Shown here piece after piece: positions 33,401 to 40,015 of a stretch of DNA of 40,015 nucleotides (positions within the stretch are counted from its first letter, which is position 1; each line of letters opens with the position of its first letter). Both the position numbers and the translations under genes were made by a program. Source of the DNA: Pyrinomonadaceae bacterium (GTDB lineage: Bacteria; Acidobacteriota; Blastocatellia; Pyrinomonadales; Pyrinomonadaceae); contig JAUZFQ010000135.1 of NCBI GenBank assembly GCA_030838445.1, positions 1 through 40,015 on the forward strand. Direction: 5' to 3'. The notes under the pieces were generated by a model. The model was not told the origin of the DNA and did not search any database. It worked only from the letters and a program-made list of their open reading frames with translations.

Positions 33401-33670
33401 CGTCCCGGCCGGGACGCTCGACCACAGCGCGGCGTTCGAGAATTGGTACTTGCCGCCGCCGTCGTTCGCCATGTTGCTGGAAAAGTCCTTGAGGATCATC
33501 CCGCGCATGTCGAGGTTGTTTTGAATCACCAGCAACTCGACCACGTCGCCCGTGCTCGGTGAGACGCCCGTGTTGAAAAATTTGTTGACGACCACGGTCT
33601 GCGCAGAGGCGCTCGCGCCCGCCAGCGTGACGAACATAAACGCGAACAGAAAGATGACAGCTTTCTTCAT
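30446..33670 (-). CDS. Secreted multidomain DNA/RNA non-specific endonuclease (NucA family, 1074 aa)
   Basis: Start ATG 33670 follows GGAG and begins a clear signal peptide (MKKAVIFLFAFMFVTLAGAS, cut near SASAQ). Domains in order, with approximate borders: a lamin-tail-like beta domain (24-230); fibronectin type III (240-355); a carboxypeptidase-regulatory-like beta sandwich (360-440, TISGHVQGAGGNLGGIIITL); a second lamin-tail domain (443-630, NEFVELYNQTTTSVDISGW); an unrecognised beta domain (640-800); and the nuclease (about 810-1040). The nuclease has the catalytic motif SGSGFDRGHHTPSADR and the Mg-binding stretch MTNMMPQAPDNNQGPWNFME. The enzyme should act outside the cytoplasm on DNA and RNA, perhaps for nutrient use or competition. 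A NuiA-type inhibitor is encoded just downstream. Confidence 0.92.
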   Translation of the reverse strand: MKKAVIFLFAFMFVTLAGASASAQTVVVNKFFNTGVSPSTGDVVELLVIQNNLDMRGMILKDFSSNMANDGGGKYQFSNAALWSSVPAGTLIVLRNNNTAADTTVGGGDFNLDVGLANTTYFGAVGTGTFDIAGTDMVMIKAAGSGDTGVTGSIHVLAGGTAGAQFTAAPTPKLRATSGAGTNQFVYANNSTQTLADFNGTDATGAATGLTFGAGNNANNTAYINSLRTVTPVAEPTVQASNVVFSNINTTSLNVSWTNGNGAGRIVLARAGSAVDTAPADGTAYAANASFGAGAQVGTGNFVVFSGSTNSVTVTNLSPSTVYHFAVFEFNGSGASADYLQTAPATGSQSTAAAYTISGHVQGAGGNLGGIIITLDGATEQTTTTDAAGNYSFANLAAGGTYTVTPSSPNFTFTPESRTFANLSGNQTADFTATALAPRVVISEFRFHGADPDGAGALTGATNEFVELYNQTTTSVDISGWVLARDNGTTLHTIPAGTSLAARGHYLIAGTGYSLGAAAAPDASLAAGTDIPDGAGVALFTSSITFTTDTRQDAAGFAGVANTLYLEGAGLSPAGGVSTDGEYSFVRKLTSGAPQDTNDGEADFYFVATDAGSYNSRQSVLGAPGPEARASATQRNATIKASLVDPQCAGFGAPETACARVRTANGANPTNAAFGTLLIRRKFTNTTSENLPGLRFRITGLTTAPATGGTADLRALTSSDVIVTRTDGMSVQLRGLTLDTPPAQPIGGGINSTLSSGFVTFAQPLIAGDSIAVEFRLGVMQNGAFSFFVNVEAPTPIAAVSANEHLTMGNPSNATTDVNQPTNYLMEKTQYALSYHRDNGRPNWVSWHLDPTWLGSAPRQNDFRPDPSLPAGWYQVQSTDYSGSGFDRGHHTPSADRTSTVADNSATFFMTNMMPQAPDNNQGPWNFMEQDLRTLVSQGNELYIIMGGAGQGGTGSNGGVTQTVAGGKVTVPAQTWKVALVQPQGTDDVSRVTTSTRVIAVLMPNVQGIRNIDWRTYRVSVDQIEQLTGYDFFSNVPANIQAVIEAQVDNQPIADSAAPSALKDSTTKTQMLRR

Positions 33671-33884
33671 TATTCTCCTGAAGTGTGAAAACACACGTGT
33701 ATAAACATTGGGCGCGCCGCCGCCCGGACAAACCGCGCCGCTCCCGTCCGCCGCGGTGAGGCGCGGACACGGGGCAAAGCGCGAAATTTCAGACTAACGG
33801 CTGCAAAGTGCGATGGACTGTCGGTGAGTTTTTTTCGACCTCTGAATTGCAGCAAACTCGCTCTTCCGAGCACTGATTGGGACA

Positions 33885-33914
33885 ACTATAGCCGAACTTG
33901 CCTGCTTCGTTCAA
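33885..33914 (-). promoter_or_regulatory. Candidate promoter of the nuclease gene
   Basis: On the minus strand TTGAAC (33914-33909), 18 bases, TATAGT (33890-33885). The leader to ATG 33670 would be about 210 bases and would include the GTGTG/CACAC hairpin. Confidence 0.5.
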
Positions 33915-34121
33915 ACTACAAACGTTGTATTGTTAGGGGGTTAATTAGATTGATAAAAAGATTGCAGCGTTGCCCGGCCAAATGCCCCGGGTGTGAAGAT
34001 TCGAGTTAATTTTTCGCACGCCCACGTGTCGCCCGCCCCGGCCTCCGACTGGAGGGCATTTCGAGCGATGTTGCACCCGTTCGCCGTGAACGTCACCGTG
34101 CCCGCCGGCGCGGGTTAAAAG

Positions 34122-34150
34122 TTGGCGCGCCCCTGAGTTTCGTTTATATT
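34122..34150 (+). promoter_or_regulatory. Candidate promoter of pdxJ
   Basis: TTGGCG (34122-34127), 17 bases, TATATT (34145-34150), about 55 bases before the pdxJ start. Confidence 0.5.
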
Positions 34151-34210
34151 GACGGCGCGCGGCCTGAGAACGGCCGCCGCCATCCGCCGTTTAGCCCGCG
34201 AGGTATCCCG

Positions 34211-34960
34211 ATGACCAACTCCCGTCTCAACGTCAACATTGATCACGTGGCGACCGTCAGGCAGGCGCGTCGCGCGCCCGAACCGAGCCTCGTCGCGGCG
34301 GCCATGCTCTGCGAGCAGGCCGGGGCGGACGGCATCACCGTCCACCTGCGCGCCGACCGCCGCCACATACAGGACGCAGACCTCTACACGCTCCGCCAGA
34401 CCGTCAACACGTACCTCAACGTCGAGATGAACGTCTCCGACGAGATGATCAAAATCGCCCTCGACGCGCGCCCCGACGCCGTGACGCTCGTCCCCGAAAC
34501 CGCCGAAGAGATCACGACCGAAGGCGGCCTCGACGTGCGCTCGCAACTCGAAGGGGTGCGCGGCGCGATTGACCAATTGCGCGAAGGCGGACTCTTCGCC
34601 AGCGTCTTCCTCGACCCCGACGCCGAACAGATCACGGCGGCTCACGAAGCGGGCGCGCAACAGGTCGAACTCTGCACCGCGCTCTACGCCGAAGCCACGC
34701 TCGGCGCGCGCGGCTTCCACGGTCAGGGCGCGGCGCGCGCCGCACACGAATTGCAACGCCTTCACGAAGCCGCCACGCTCGCCGCGCAGTACGGCCTGCG
34801 CGTCGCCGCCGGTCACGGCCTCACCTACCGCAACGTCGCCGCAGTCGCGCGGGCGCAGGAGATCACCGAGTTCAACATCGGCCACAACATCATCTCCCGC
34901 GCCGTCCTCGTCGGCCTCGAACGCGCCGTGCGCGAGATGCGCGAAGAGATCAATCGTTAA
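34211..34960 (+). CDS. pdxJ: Pyridoxine 5'-phosphate synthase PdxJ
   Basis: PdxJ closes the pyridine ring from deoxyxylulose 5-phosphate and 3-amino-2-oxopropyl phosphate in vitamin B6 synthesis. The 249-aa TIM-barrel product shows the full family pattern. It has [14 protein letters not shown] near the start, [20 protein letters not shown] (about 38-57) and [19 protein letters not shown] is followed by [10 protein letters not shown], then [15 protein letters not shown], and [13 protein letters not shown] at the C-terminus. GAGG is upstream of ATG 34211. The stop lies inside a 30-bp tandem duplication. The TPR gene follows on the same strand. No other B6 gene is in the window. Confidence 0.97.
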   Translation: MTNSRLNVNIDHVATVRQARRAPEPSLVAAAMLCEQAGADGITVHLRADRRHIQDADLYTLRQTVNTYLNVEMNVSDEMIKIALDARPDAVTLVPETAEEITTEGGLDVRSQLEGVRGAIDQLREGGLFASVFLDPDAEQITAAHEAGAQQVELCTALYAEATLGARGFHGQGAARAAHELQRLHEAATLAAQYGLRVAAGHGLTYRNVAAVARAQEITEFNIGHNIISRAVLVGLERAVREMREEINR

Positions 34961-35002
34961 TCGAACCACACCGAAGAGATCAATCGTTAGCCGAACCACA
35001 CC
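34943..35002 (+). repeat. 30-bp tandem duplication across the pdxJ stop codon
   Basis: Copy 1 (34943-34972) and copy 2 (34973-35002) both begin GAAGAGATCAATCGTTA and differ at only two adjacent bases. Each copy encodes EEINR followed by a stop in the pdxJ frame (TAA in the first, TAG in the second). Confidence 0.9.
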
Positions 35003-35049
35003 CGACAGCCCTCGCCTGTCCTCCCGCGCAAATGACGGAAGGAAACCGA

Positions 35050-35946
35050 ATGAACCGCACGCCCCGCCTCGCCCTGCTCGCGCTCGCCGTCACGCTGACA
35101 ACCGCGCCCGTCGCCGTCTCGTTGACGGGCGCACTCGTAGTCGCCGCGCCCAAGCTACGCGCGCCGCAAGACCCGCAAAAACAACCCGGTCAGGGTGGGC
35201 GCAAGAACCCGCCGCCCGGGGCGCGCGGCTTCGAGCAGTTCGCCGGACGCGACGCCGCAGACAAACTGATCAAGGGCGCGGCCACGCGTCGCTTCTCGCC
35301 CGCGCCCGGCATATCAGGCGGCACGCCGAGAACGCCCACGCCGCTTGAGGTTCAAATCCGCGAGGCCGAAAAGCAACGCGACGCGGGAAACTTCGACGCG
35401 GCCGTCGTCGCTTACAAGAAAGCCATCGAACTGCGCGGGCAGCCCGTCTCCGACGACGGCGCGTTGCAGTATGCGCTTGGAAAAGTTTATAGCCGCATGG
35501 AACGGTATGAGGAGGCGGCCGCGGAGTTCAGGCACGCGTTGAGCCTGCGCGCGTCGGGCGAGACTGCGCTGTACGCGACCTACGAACTGGGCAACGCTGA
35601 ACTGGATTTGGGGAAGTATGCGGAGGCCGTCGCCGCTTACGAGCAAACGATCAAAATGCTGAACGGGGAATGGAAAACGTCTCACCCGAACTTGAGCGAG
35701 CAGTATCTCCCCTACCCGCACTACAGCAAGGGGCTGGCGCACCTCGGCTTGAAACAAAAGAAGCAGGCCGTAGCCGACTTCGAGAAGGCCATCGCGCTCA
35801 AGCCCGACTTCGCGGAGGCTTACTTCAACCTCGGTCTGACGCTCTGGCAGTCGGGGCGCGCGGACGAAGCGCGGGCGACCCAAGTTAAGCTGAAAGCTCT
35901 CAAACCCGAACTGGCCGAACGGCTCGCCGCGCTGTTCACAAATTAA
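35050..35946 (+). CDS. Exported tetratricopeptide-repeat protein (298 aa)
   Basis: Start ATG 35050 follows GGAAGGAAA. An N-terminal hydrophobic segment (LALLALAVTLTTAPVAVSLT) suggests export. Residues about 40-95 are Pro/Gly/Arg-rich. From about residue 100, TPR-like helical pairs follow: RDAGNFDAAVVAYKKAIELR, LGKVYSRMERYEEAAAEFRH, LGNAELDLGKYAEAVAAYEQ, HLGLKQKKQAVADFEKAIAL and AYFNLGLTLWQSGRADEARA. TPR proteins mediate protein contacts; no partner can be named. A large-loop hairpin follows the gene. Confidence 0.85.
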   Translation: MNRTPRLALLALAVTLTTAPVAVSLTGALVVAAPKLRAPQDPQKQPGQGGRKNPPPGARGFEQFAGRDAADKLIKGAATRRFSPAPGISGGTPRTPTPLEVQIREAEKQRDAGNFDAAVVAYKKAIELRGQPVSDDGALQYALGKVYSRMERYEEAAAEFRHALSLRASGETALYATYELGNAELDLGKYAEAVAAYEQTIKMLNGEWKTSHPNLSEQYLPYPHYSKGLAHLGLKQKKQAVADFEKAIALKPDFAEAYFNLGLTLWQSGRADEARATQVKLKALKPELAERLAALFTN

Positions 35947-35947
35947 A

Positions 35948-36015
35948 AACGCCGGAGAGTATCCTGTCGAAGAGTGGCTCCCGATCCGCTCTCCAACCGA
36001 TTTCTCTCCGGCGTT
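35948..36015. terminator. Inverted repeat between convergent TPR and ruvB genes
   Basis: AACGCCGGAGAG (35948-35959) is complementary to 36004-36015, a 12-bp stem with a 44-base loop. It begins two bases after the TPR stop and lies about 50 bases past the ruvB stop on the other strand. Confidence 0.6.
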
Positions 36016-36064
36016 ACCTTCGACCGCCGCCGCTAGGACGGCAGGCCGAATCTCGTCAAAACTT

Positions 36065-37117
36065 TTAACTCGCCAACGCGTCCTGCTCGGTCTTCGGCGG
36101 CGCGAGGCCGAGGTGCTTGTAGGCGGCGCGCGTGGCGACGCGGCCGCGCGGCGTGCGATTGAGGAAGCCGATCTGGATCAGGTAAGGCTCGATGATCTCC
36201 TCGATTGACTCGCGCTCCTCGCTGATGGAGGCGGCAATCGTGCCGATGCCGACCGGCCCGCCGTCGAACTTCTCGATGATCGCCGTCAGAATCTTGCGAT
36301 CAACTTCGTCCAGCCCGAACTTGTCAACTTCCATCTCGTCGAGCGCGCGCTTCGACAGGGCTTGCGTGATGCGCCCGTCGCCCAAGACCTGCGCGTAGTC
36401 GCGCACGCGCCGGAGCAGTCGGTTGGCGATGCGCGGAGTCCCACGCGCCCGCCGTGCGATCTCTTTCGCGCCCGTCGCCTCGATCTCCACGTTCAAAATT
36501 TCCGCCGAACGGTGGACGATGATCTCAAGGTCTTTCTGCGAATAGAAGTCGAGGTGAAAGACGATGCCGAAGCGACCGCGCAAAGGGGCGGTGATGAGTC
36601 CGGCGCGTGTCGTCGCACCGACCAGGGTGAACTTCGGCAAGTCGAGTTTGATGGAGCGTGCGGCCGTGCCCTGCCCGATCATGATGTCGAGTTGGTAGTC
36701 CTCCATCGCAGGGTAGAGCACTTCCTCGATCTGCGGTTTGAGACGATGAATCTCGTCAATGAAGAGGACTTCGCCCTCCTGCAAGTTCGTGAGGACGGCC
36801 GCGAGGTCGCCGCCGCGTTCGATGGCGGGCGCGCTCACGGTCTTCAAGGGCGCGTTCATCTCCTGCGCGATGATCTGCGAGAGCGTCGTCTTGCCGAGTC
36901 CGGGCGGGCCGAAGAAGAGCACGTGATCGAGTGCCTCGCGGCGTGCCAGCGCGGCGCGCAGGAAGATTTTCAGATTCGTCGTGATCTTGGTCTGGCCGAT
37001 GTACTCGTCGAGCGTGCGCGGGCGCAAACTCGGCTCGGCCTGCAAGTCTTCCGGCGTCGCCTCGCCCGAAATTTCGCGCGCCGCGTCGGCCGTCTCAAGC
37101 GTGGATTCCTGTGGCAT
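36065..37117 (-). CDS. ruvB: Holliday junction helicase motor subunit RuvB
   Basis: RuvB hexamers drive branch migration of Holliday junctions with RuvA. The 350-aa product has [12 protein letters not shown] near residue 31, Walker A GPPGLGKT (70-77), Walker B VLFIDEIH (117-124), sensor I and arginine stretch VGATTRAG (166-173), and the C-terminal winged helix ([28 protein letters not shown]). ATG 37117 is preferred over the adjacent TTG 37120, with GGGAG upstream. Length is normal. ruvA and ruvC are not beside it. Confidence 0.97.
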   Translation of the reverse strand: MPQESTLETADAAREISGEATPEDLQAEPSLRPRTLDEYIGQTKITTNLKIFLRAALARREALDHVLFFGPPGLGKTTLSQIIAQEMNAPLKTVSAPAIERGGDLAAVLTNLQEGEVLFIDEIHRLKPQIEEVLYPAMEDYQLDIMIGQGTAARSIKLDLPKFTLVGATTRAGLITAPLRGRFGIVFHLDFYSQKDLEIIVHRSAEILNVEIEATGAKEIARRARGTPRIANRLLRRVRDYAQVLGDGRITQALSKRALDEMEVDKFGLDEVDRKILTAIIEKFDGGPVGIGTIAASISEERESIEEIIEPYLIQIGFLNRTPRGRVATRAAYKHLGLAPPKTEQDALAS

Positions 37118-37225
37118 CAACTCTCTCCCCCGTGTCCCTTTCCGCCATGTTTCAAACGAGTCGGATTATACCGCTTTTGAATCGTTGTTGCAAGCATGAA
37201 ACAGAAAAAAATTGATGAAAAAAAA

Positions 37226-37269
37226 GCGAAAGCGGAAGTCGGGGCGTGTGCCTCAACTTCCGCTTTCGC
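37226..37269 (-). terminator. Intrinsic terminator of the atpD-atpC operon
   Basis: A perfect 14-bp stem (37226-37239 with 37256-37269) lies 23 bases past the atpC stop. On the minus strand it is followed directly by eight U residues and, after a short gap, seven more. This is the clearest intrinsic terminator in the window. Confidence 0.9.
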
Positions 37270-37291
37270 CGGTAAAGGCGCGGGTTTTAGG

Positions 37292-37708
37292 TTATTTTGA
37301 CGAGCTGTCGCCCGCGATTTGGAGGCGCGCGGTGGCGCGTTCGAACTGTGTGCGGGCGCGCGATAAATCCTCTTCCGTGCCGGTGGTTGTGCCGAGCAGT
37401 TTCTCGGCCTGATCGCGTTCGGCGCGGGCGCGCGCGGCGTCAACTTCTTCGGGTCGTTCGGCGAGGTCTGCGAGCACGGCCACGCGGTCGTCGCTCACTT
37501 CGACGAAGCCGCCGGAGACGTGCAGTCGTCGCGTGGTTGCGCCCTGCGTGTAAGAGAGGACGCCGGTTTGCAGTTGCGAGATGAGCGGCGTGTGGCCGGG
37601 CAGGATGCCGAGTTCGCCGTTCAAGCCCGGCAGCGTCACCGCGTCAACCGCTTCCGACAGGACGCCGCGCTCCGGCGTGATGATGTCGAGTTGTAATCTG
37701 TCTGCCAT
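37292..37708 (-). CDS. atpC: F1 ATP synthase epsilon subunit
   Basis: Epsilon is the rotor-stalk subunit that couples and inhibits F1. The 138-aa product has the N-terminal beta sandwich with LDIITPERGVLSEAVDAVTL, the signature GELGILPGHTPLISQL (about 31-46) and VSGGFVEVSDDRVAVLAD. A C-terminal helical hairpin follows (EEVDAARARAERDQAEKLL). It follows atpD in the same direction, separated by a heptamer array, and has no visible ribosome site (the bases before ATG 37708 are array sequence). A strong terminator follows. Confidence 0.96.
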   Translation of the reverse strand: MADRLQLDIITPERGVLSEAVDAVTLPGLNGELGILPGHTPLISQLQTGVLSYTQGATTRRLHVSGGFVEVSDDRVAVLADLAERPEEVDAARARAERDQAEKLLGTTTGTEEDLSRARTQFERATARLQIAGDSSSK

Positions 37709-37713
37709 ATGTT

Positions 37714-37809
37714 AAGTGACGAGTGACAAGTGACAAGCAAGAAACAAGACAAGTTTAAAGACGGACTTTCTTCTGCTTTAACTCGTCACTTGCCACTTGT
37801 CACTCGTCA
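37714..37809. repeat. Inverted heptamer array between atpD and atpC
   Basis: The left arm (37714-37737) is made of AAGTGACG, AGTGACA and AGTGACA units. The right arm (37789-37809) is complementary with one mismatch in 21. Inside, GACAAGTTTAAAG (37748-37760) pairs with CTTTAACTCGTC (37776-37787), the same nested design as the array at 23468. Confidence 0.88.
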
Positions 37810-37817
37810 TTGCTGTC

Positions 37818-39389
<1,572 letters not shown>

Positions 39390-39411
39390 TCAGCGGGTAC
39401 TTAAGACTGTG

Positions 39412-39441
39412 AAGATAGCATAAGCGCGCAAACTAAGGCAA
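39412..39441 (-). promoter_or_regulatory. Candidate promoter of atpD-atpC
   Basis: On the minus strand TTGCCT (39441-39436), 18 bases, TATCTT (39417-39412), about 65 bases before atpD. Confidence 0.45.
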
Positions 39442-39498
39442 AGCGCGGCTAGTTGCGACTAATGAGGGGCACGTTCGGGGCGCGTATGCGGGGCGCGC

Positions 39499-39789
39499 TC
39501 ACTCGCTTTCGTCGAAGCGGATTTTCATGCTGCGGAGCGTGCGGCGGTCTTCGTCCGTGAGTTCTAAGAGCGCGGCCTGTTCGTCGGTTTCCGCCTCGCC
39601 ATCGTCTTCGTCGGCGTCCGCGCTTGTCTCGCGCAGGCCGATCTCCAACTTGAGCGTCAACTCCATTTCGTAGCCTGCGGCGCGCAGGCGCGAAATCGCG
39701 TCGGCCACTTCCGGCGAACGCTCCACCGCCGCGTTGATCGCCTCGCCGATCTCCTGCACCAACTCTTTTGCGTCGTCGTTGATCTCCAA
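39499..39789 (-). CDS. Small acidic hypothetical protein (96 aa)
   Basis: The TTG start at 39789 has GGGAGAG at a normal distance. The product is strongly acidic and mostly helical: an N-terminal helix (AKELVQEIGEAINAAVERSP), a short strand (YEMELTLKLEIGL) and a stretch of Asp/Glu (ADADEDDGEAETDEQ). The last part reads LTDEDRRTLRSMKIRFDE. No membrane segment or known motif is seen. It lies upstream of atpD with its own promoter candidate. Confidence 0.68.
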   Translation of the reverse strand: MEINDDAKELVQEIGEAINAAVERSPEVADAISRLRAAGYEMELTLKLEIGLRETSADADEDDGEAETDEQAALLELTDEDRRTLRSMKIRFDESE

Positions 39790-39844
39790 CTCGTCTCTCC
39801 CGCGCTCCGGCTCTGCGTGTGGTTCTGTGTGATAGATGCCCGCG

Positions 39845-39874
39845 ATGCTACGCCCGCCGTGCGCGTTTGGTCAA
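39845..39874 (-). promoter_or_regulatory. Candidate promoter of the acidic protein gene
   Basis: On the minus strand TTGACC (39874-39869), 18 bases, TAGCAT (39850-39845). Leader of about 50 bases to the TTG start. Confidence 0.45.
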
Positions 39875-39906
39875 CCGGAAGTCGAGCGAAAACCGCTTTT
39901 AGCTTA

Positions 39907-39968
39907 CTTTGCCACTTGGCGCCTTTGCGTGAACATTAAAGTACACGCAAAGGCGCAAAGTCGCAAAG
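39907..39968. repeat. Long hairpin of CTTTGC-type units
   Basis: The core is a perfect 13-bp stem GCGCCTTTGCGTG (39919-39931) with its complement at 39944-39956 and a 12-base loop. Outside it CTTTGCCACTT (39907-39917) pairs with AAGTCGCAAAG (39958-39968) with one mismatch. The units CTTTGCG and CTTTGCC are again heptamer-like. It could also terminate the gene that enters from the right edge. Confidence 0.75.
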
Positions 39969-39981
39969 GAAAAGATGAGTT

Positions 39982-40014
39982 TTAGGAACGTTTTTTGAAG
40001 TCCACGAGGCCGTC
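39982..40014 (-). CDS. Possible C-terminal end of a gene cut by the window edge
   Basis: On the minus strand the last bases read DGLVDFKKRS and then TAA, 13 bases before the hairpin at 39907-39968. The position beside a terminator-like hairpin suggests a gene end, but eleven codons are too few to identify it or even be sure. Confidence 0.25.
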   Translation of the reverse strand, partial: DGLVDFKKRS

Positions 40015-40015
40015 A

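Larger units (their letters stand above)
33671..34210. other. 540-base divergent intergenic region
   Basis: It separates the nuclease gene (minus) from pdxJ (plus). Positions about 33820-34010 are AT-rich compared with the flanks and hold a promoter for the nuclease (33885-33914). The pdxJ promoter lies at 34122-34150. A small hairpin GTGTG-AAAA-CACAC (33683-33696) is just upstream of the nuclease ribosome site. I see no gene in this region. Confidence 0.45.

Noticed and set aside
32156-33562. Long plus-strand reading frame of 468 codons opposite the nuclease gene
   Set aside because: It is an antisense shadow of high-GC coding sequence. The minus strand has a signal peptide and recognised domains; the plus product is Arg/Gly/Val-rich without motifs.
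36065-37117. A ruvABC operon
   Set aside because: Only ruvB is present; the neighbours are a convergent TPR gene and the atpC terminator region.
13808-37809. Heptamer arrays as CRISPR
   Set aside because: Units are 7 bases, contiguous and arranged as inverted arms, with no spacers of 30-40 bases and no cas genes.

Overview
This is a GC-rich chromosomal window with dense, mostly housekeeping gene content. It includes mutL, ruvB, greA, pfkA, pdxJ, atpD/atpC, a biotin carboxylase with its carrier protein, bshC and a YpdA-type reductase. Bacillithiol genes, an Sec-containing GrdB-like protein, TonB-free secreted beta-rich proteins and short hypothetical lipoprotein-like genes together suggest an Acidobacteriota member, perhaps of the Blastocatellia. 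That placement is inference; no rRNA or other decisive marker is present. I recognise no tRNA, rRNA, CRISPR array, insertion sequence or prophage gene.

Layout. Positions 1-2430 (minus strand) hold a secreted, probably outer-membrane protein of 642 residues and a small conserved-looking protein. A YpdA-like flavoprotein (2805-3815, minus) follows. Then comes an accessory patch: a Ser-Pro-Pro-rich protein (4130-5026), a decayed patatin paralogue (5109-6551) and, convergent to it, an intact 1325-residue patatin-like membrane protein (6681-10658). From 11108 to 16127 a plus-strand run carries a DapA-family aldolase, bshC and mutL. From 24861 down to 16278 nearly everything is on the minus strand: two selenoprotein genes, pfkA, greA, a CDP-alcohol phosphatidyltransferase, two hypothetical genes, accC, accB and a HAD phosphatase. 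From 25058 to 29730 lie an RlmI-type methyltransferase, a small exported protein, a C-terminal processing protease and a polyprenyl-phosphate-type glycosyltransferase. From 33670 to 29908 (minus) a large secreted NucA-type nuclease is followed by a NuiA-type nuclease inhibitor. The right end has pdxJ, a TPR protein, ruvB, atpC, atpD and a small hypothetical gene.

Three things stand out. First, two neighbouring genes each contain an in-frame UGA exactly where the catalytic cysteine is expected: a GrdB-like protein (Sec143) and a peroxiredoxin (Sec47). Each has a SECIS-like hairpin at the right distance, and the first hairpin has a GGUC apical loop. An ordinary ORF caller would split or truncate both. 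Second, many gene junctions, including those inside apparent operons, hold 70-140 bp inverted arrays of degenerate 7-mers. The heptamer differs between loci, but the nested inner stem is shared by at least three of them, and the genes just downstream mostly lack a Shine-Dalgarno sequence. Third, the patatin-like protein has about ten membrane segments between its catalytic serine and aspartate. The nearby decayed copy has lost exactly the two segments carrying those residues.

The redox genes (YpdA, BshC, Sec-peroxiredoxin, Sec-GrdB-like) suggest a thiol/selenol redox capacity, but they are spread over 22 kb and no functional link is shown.
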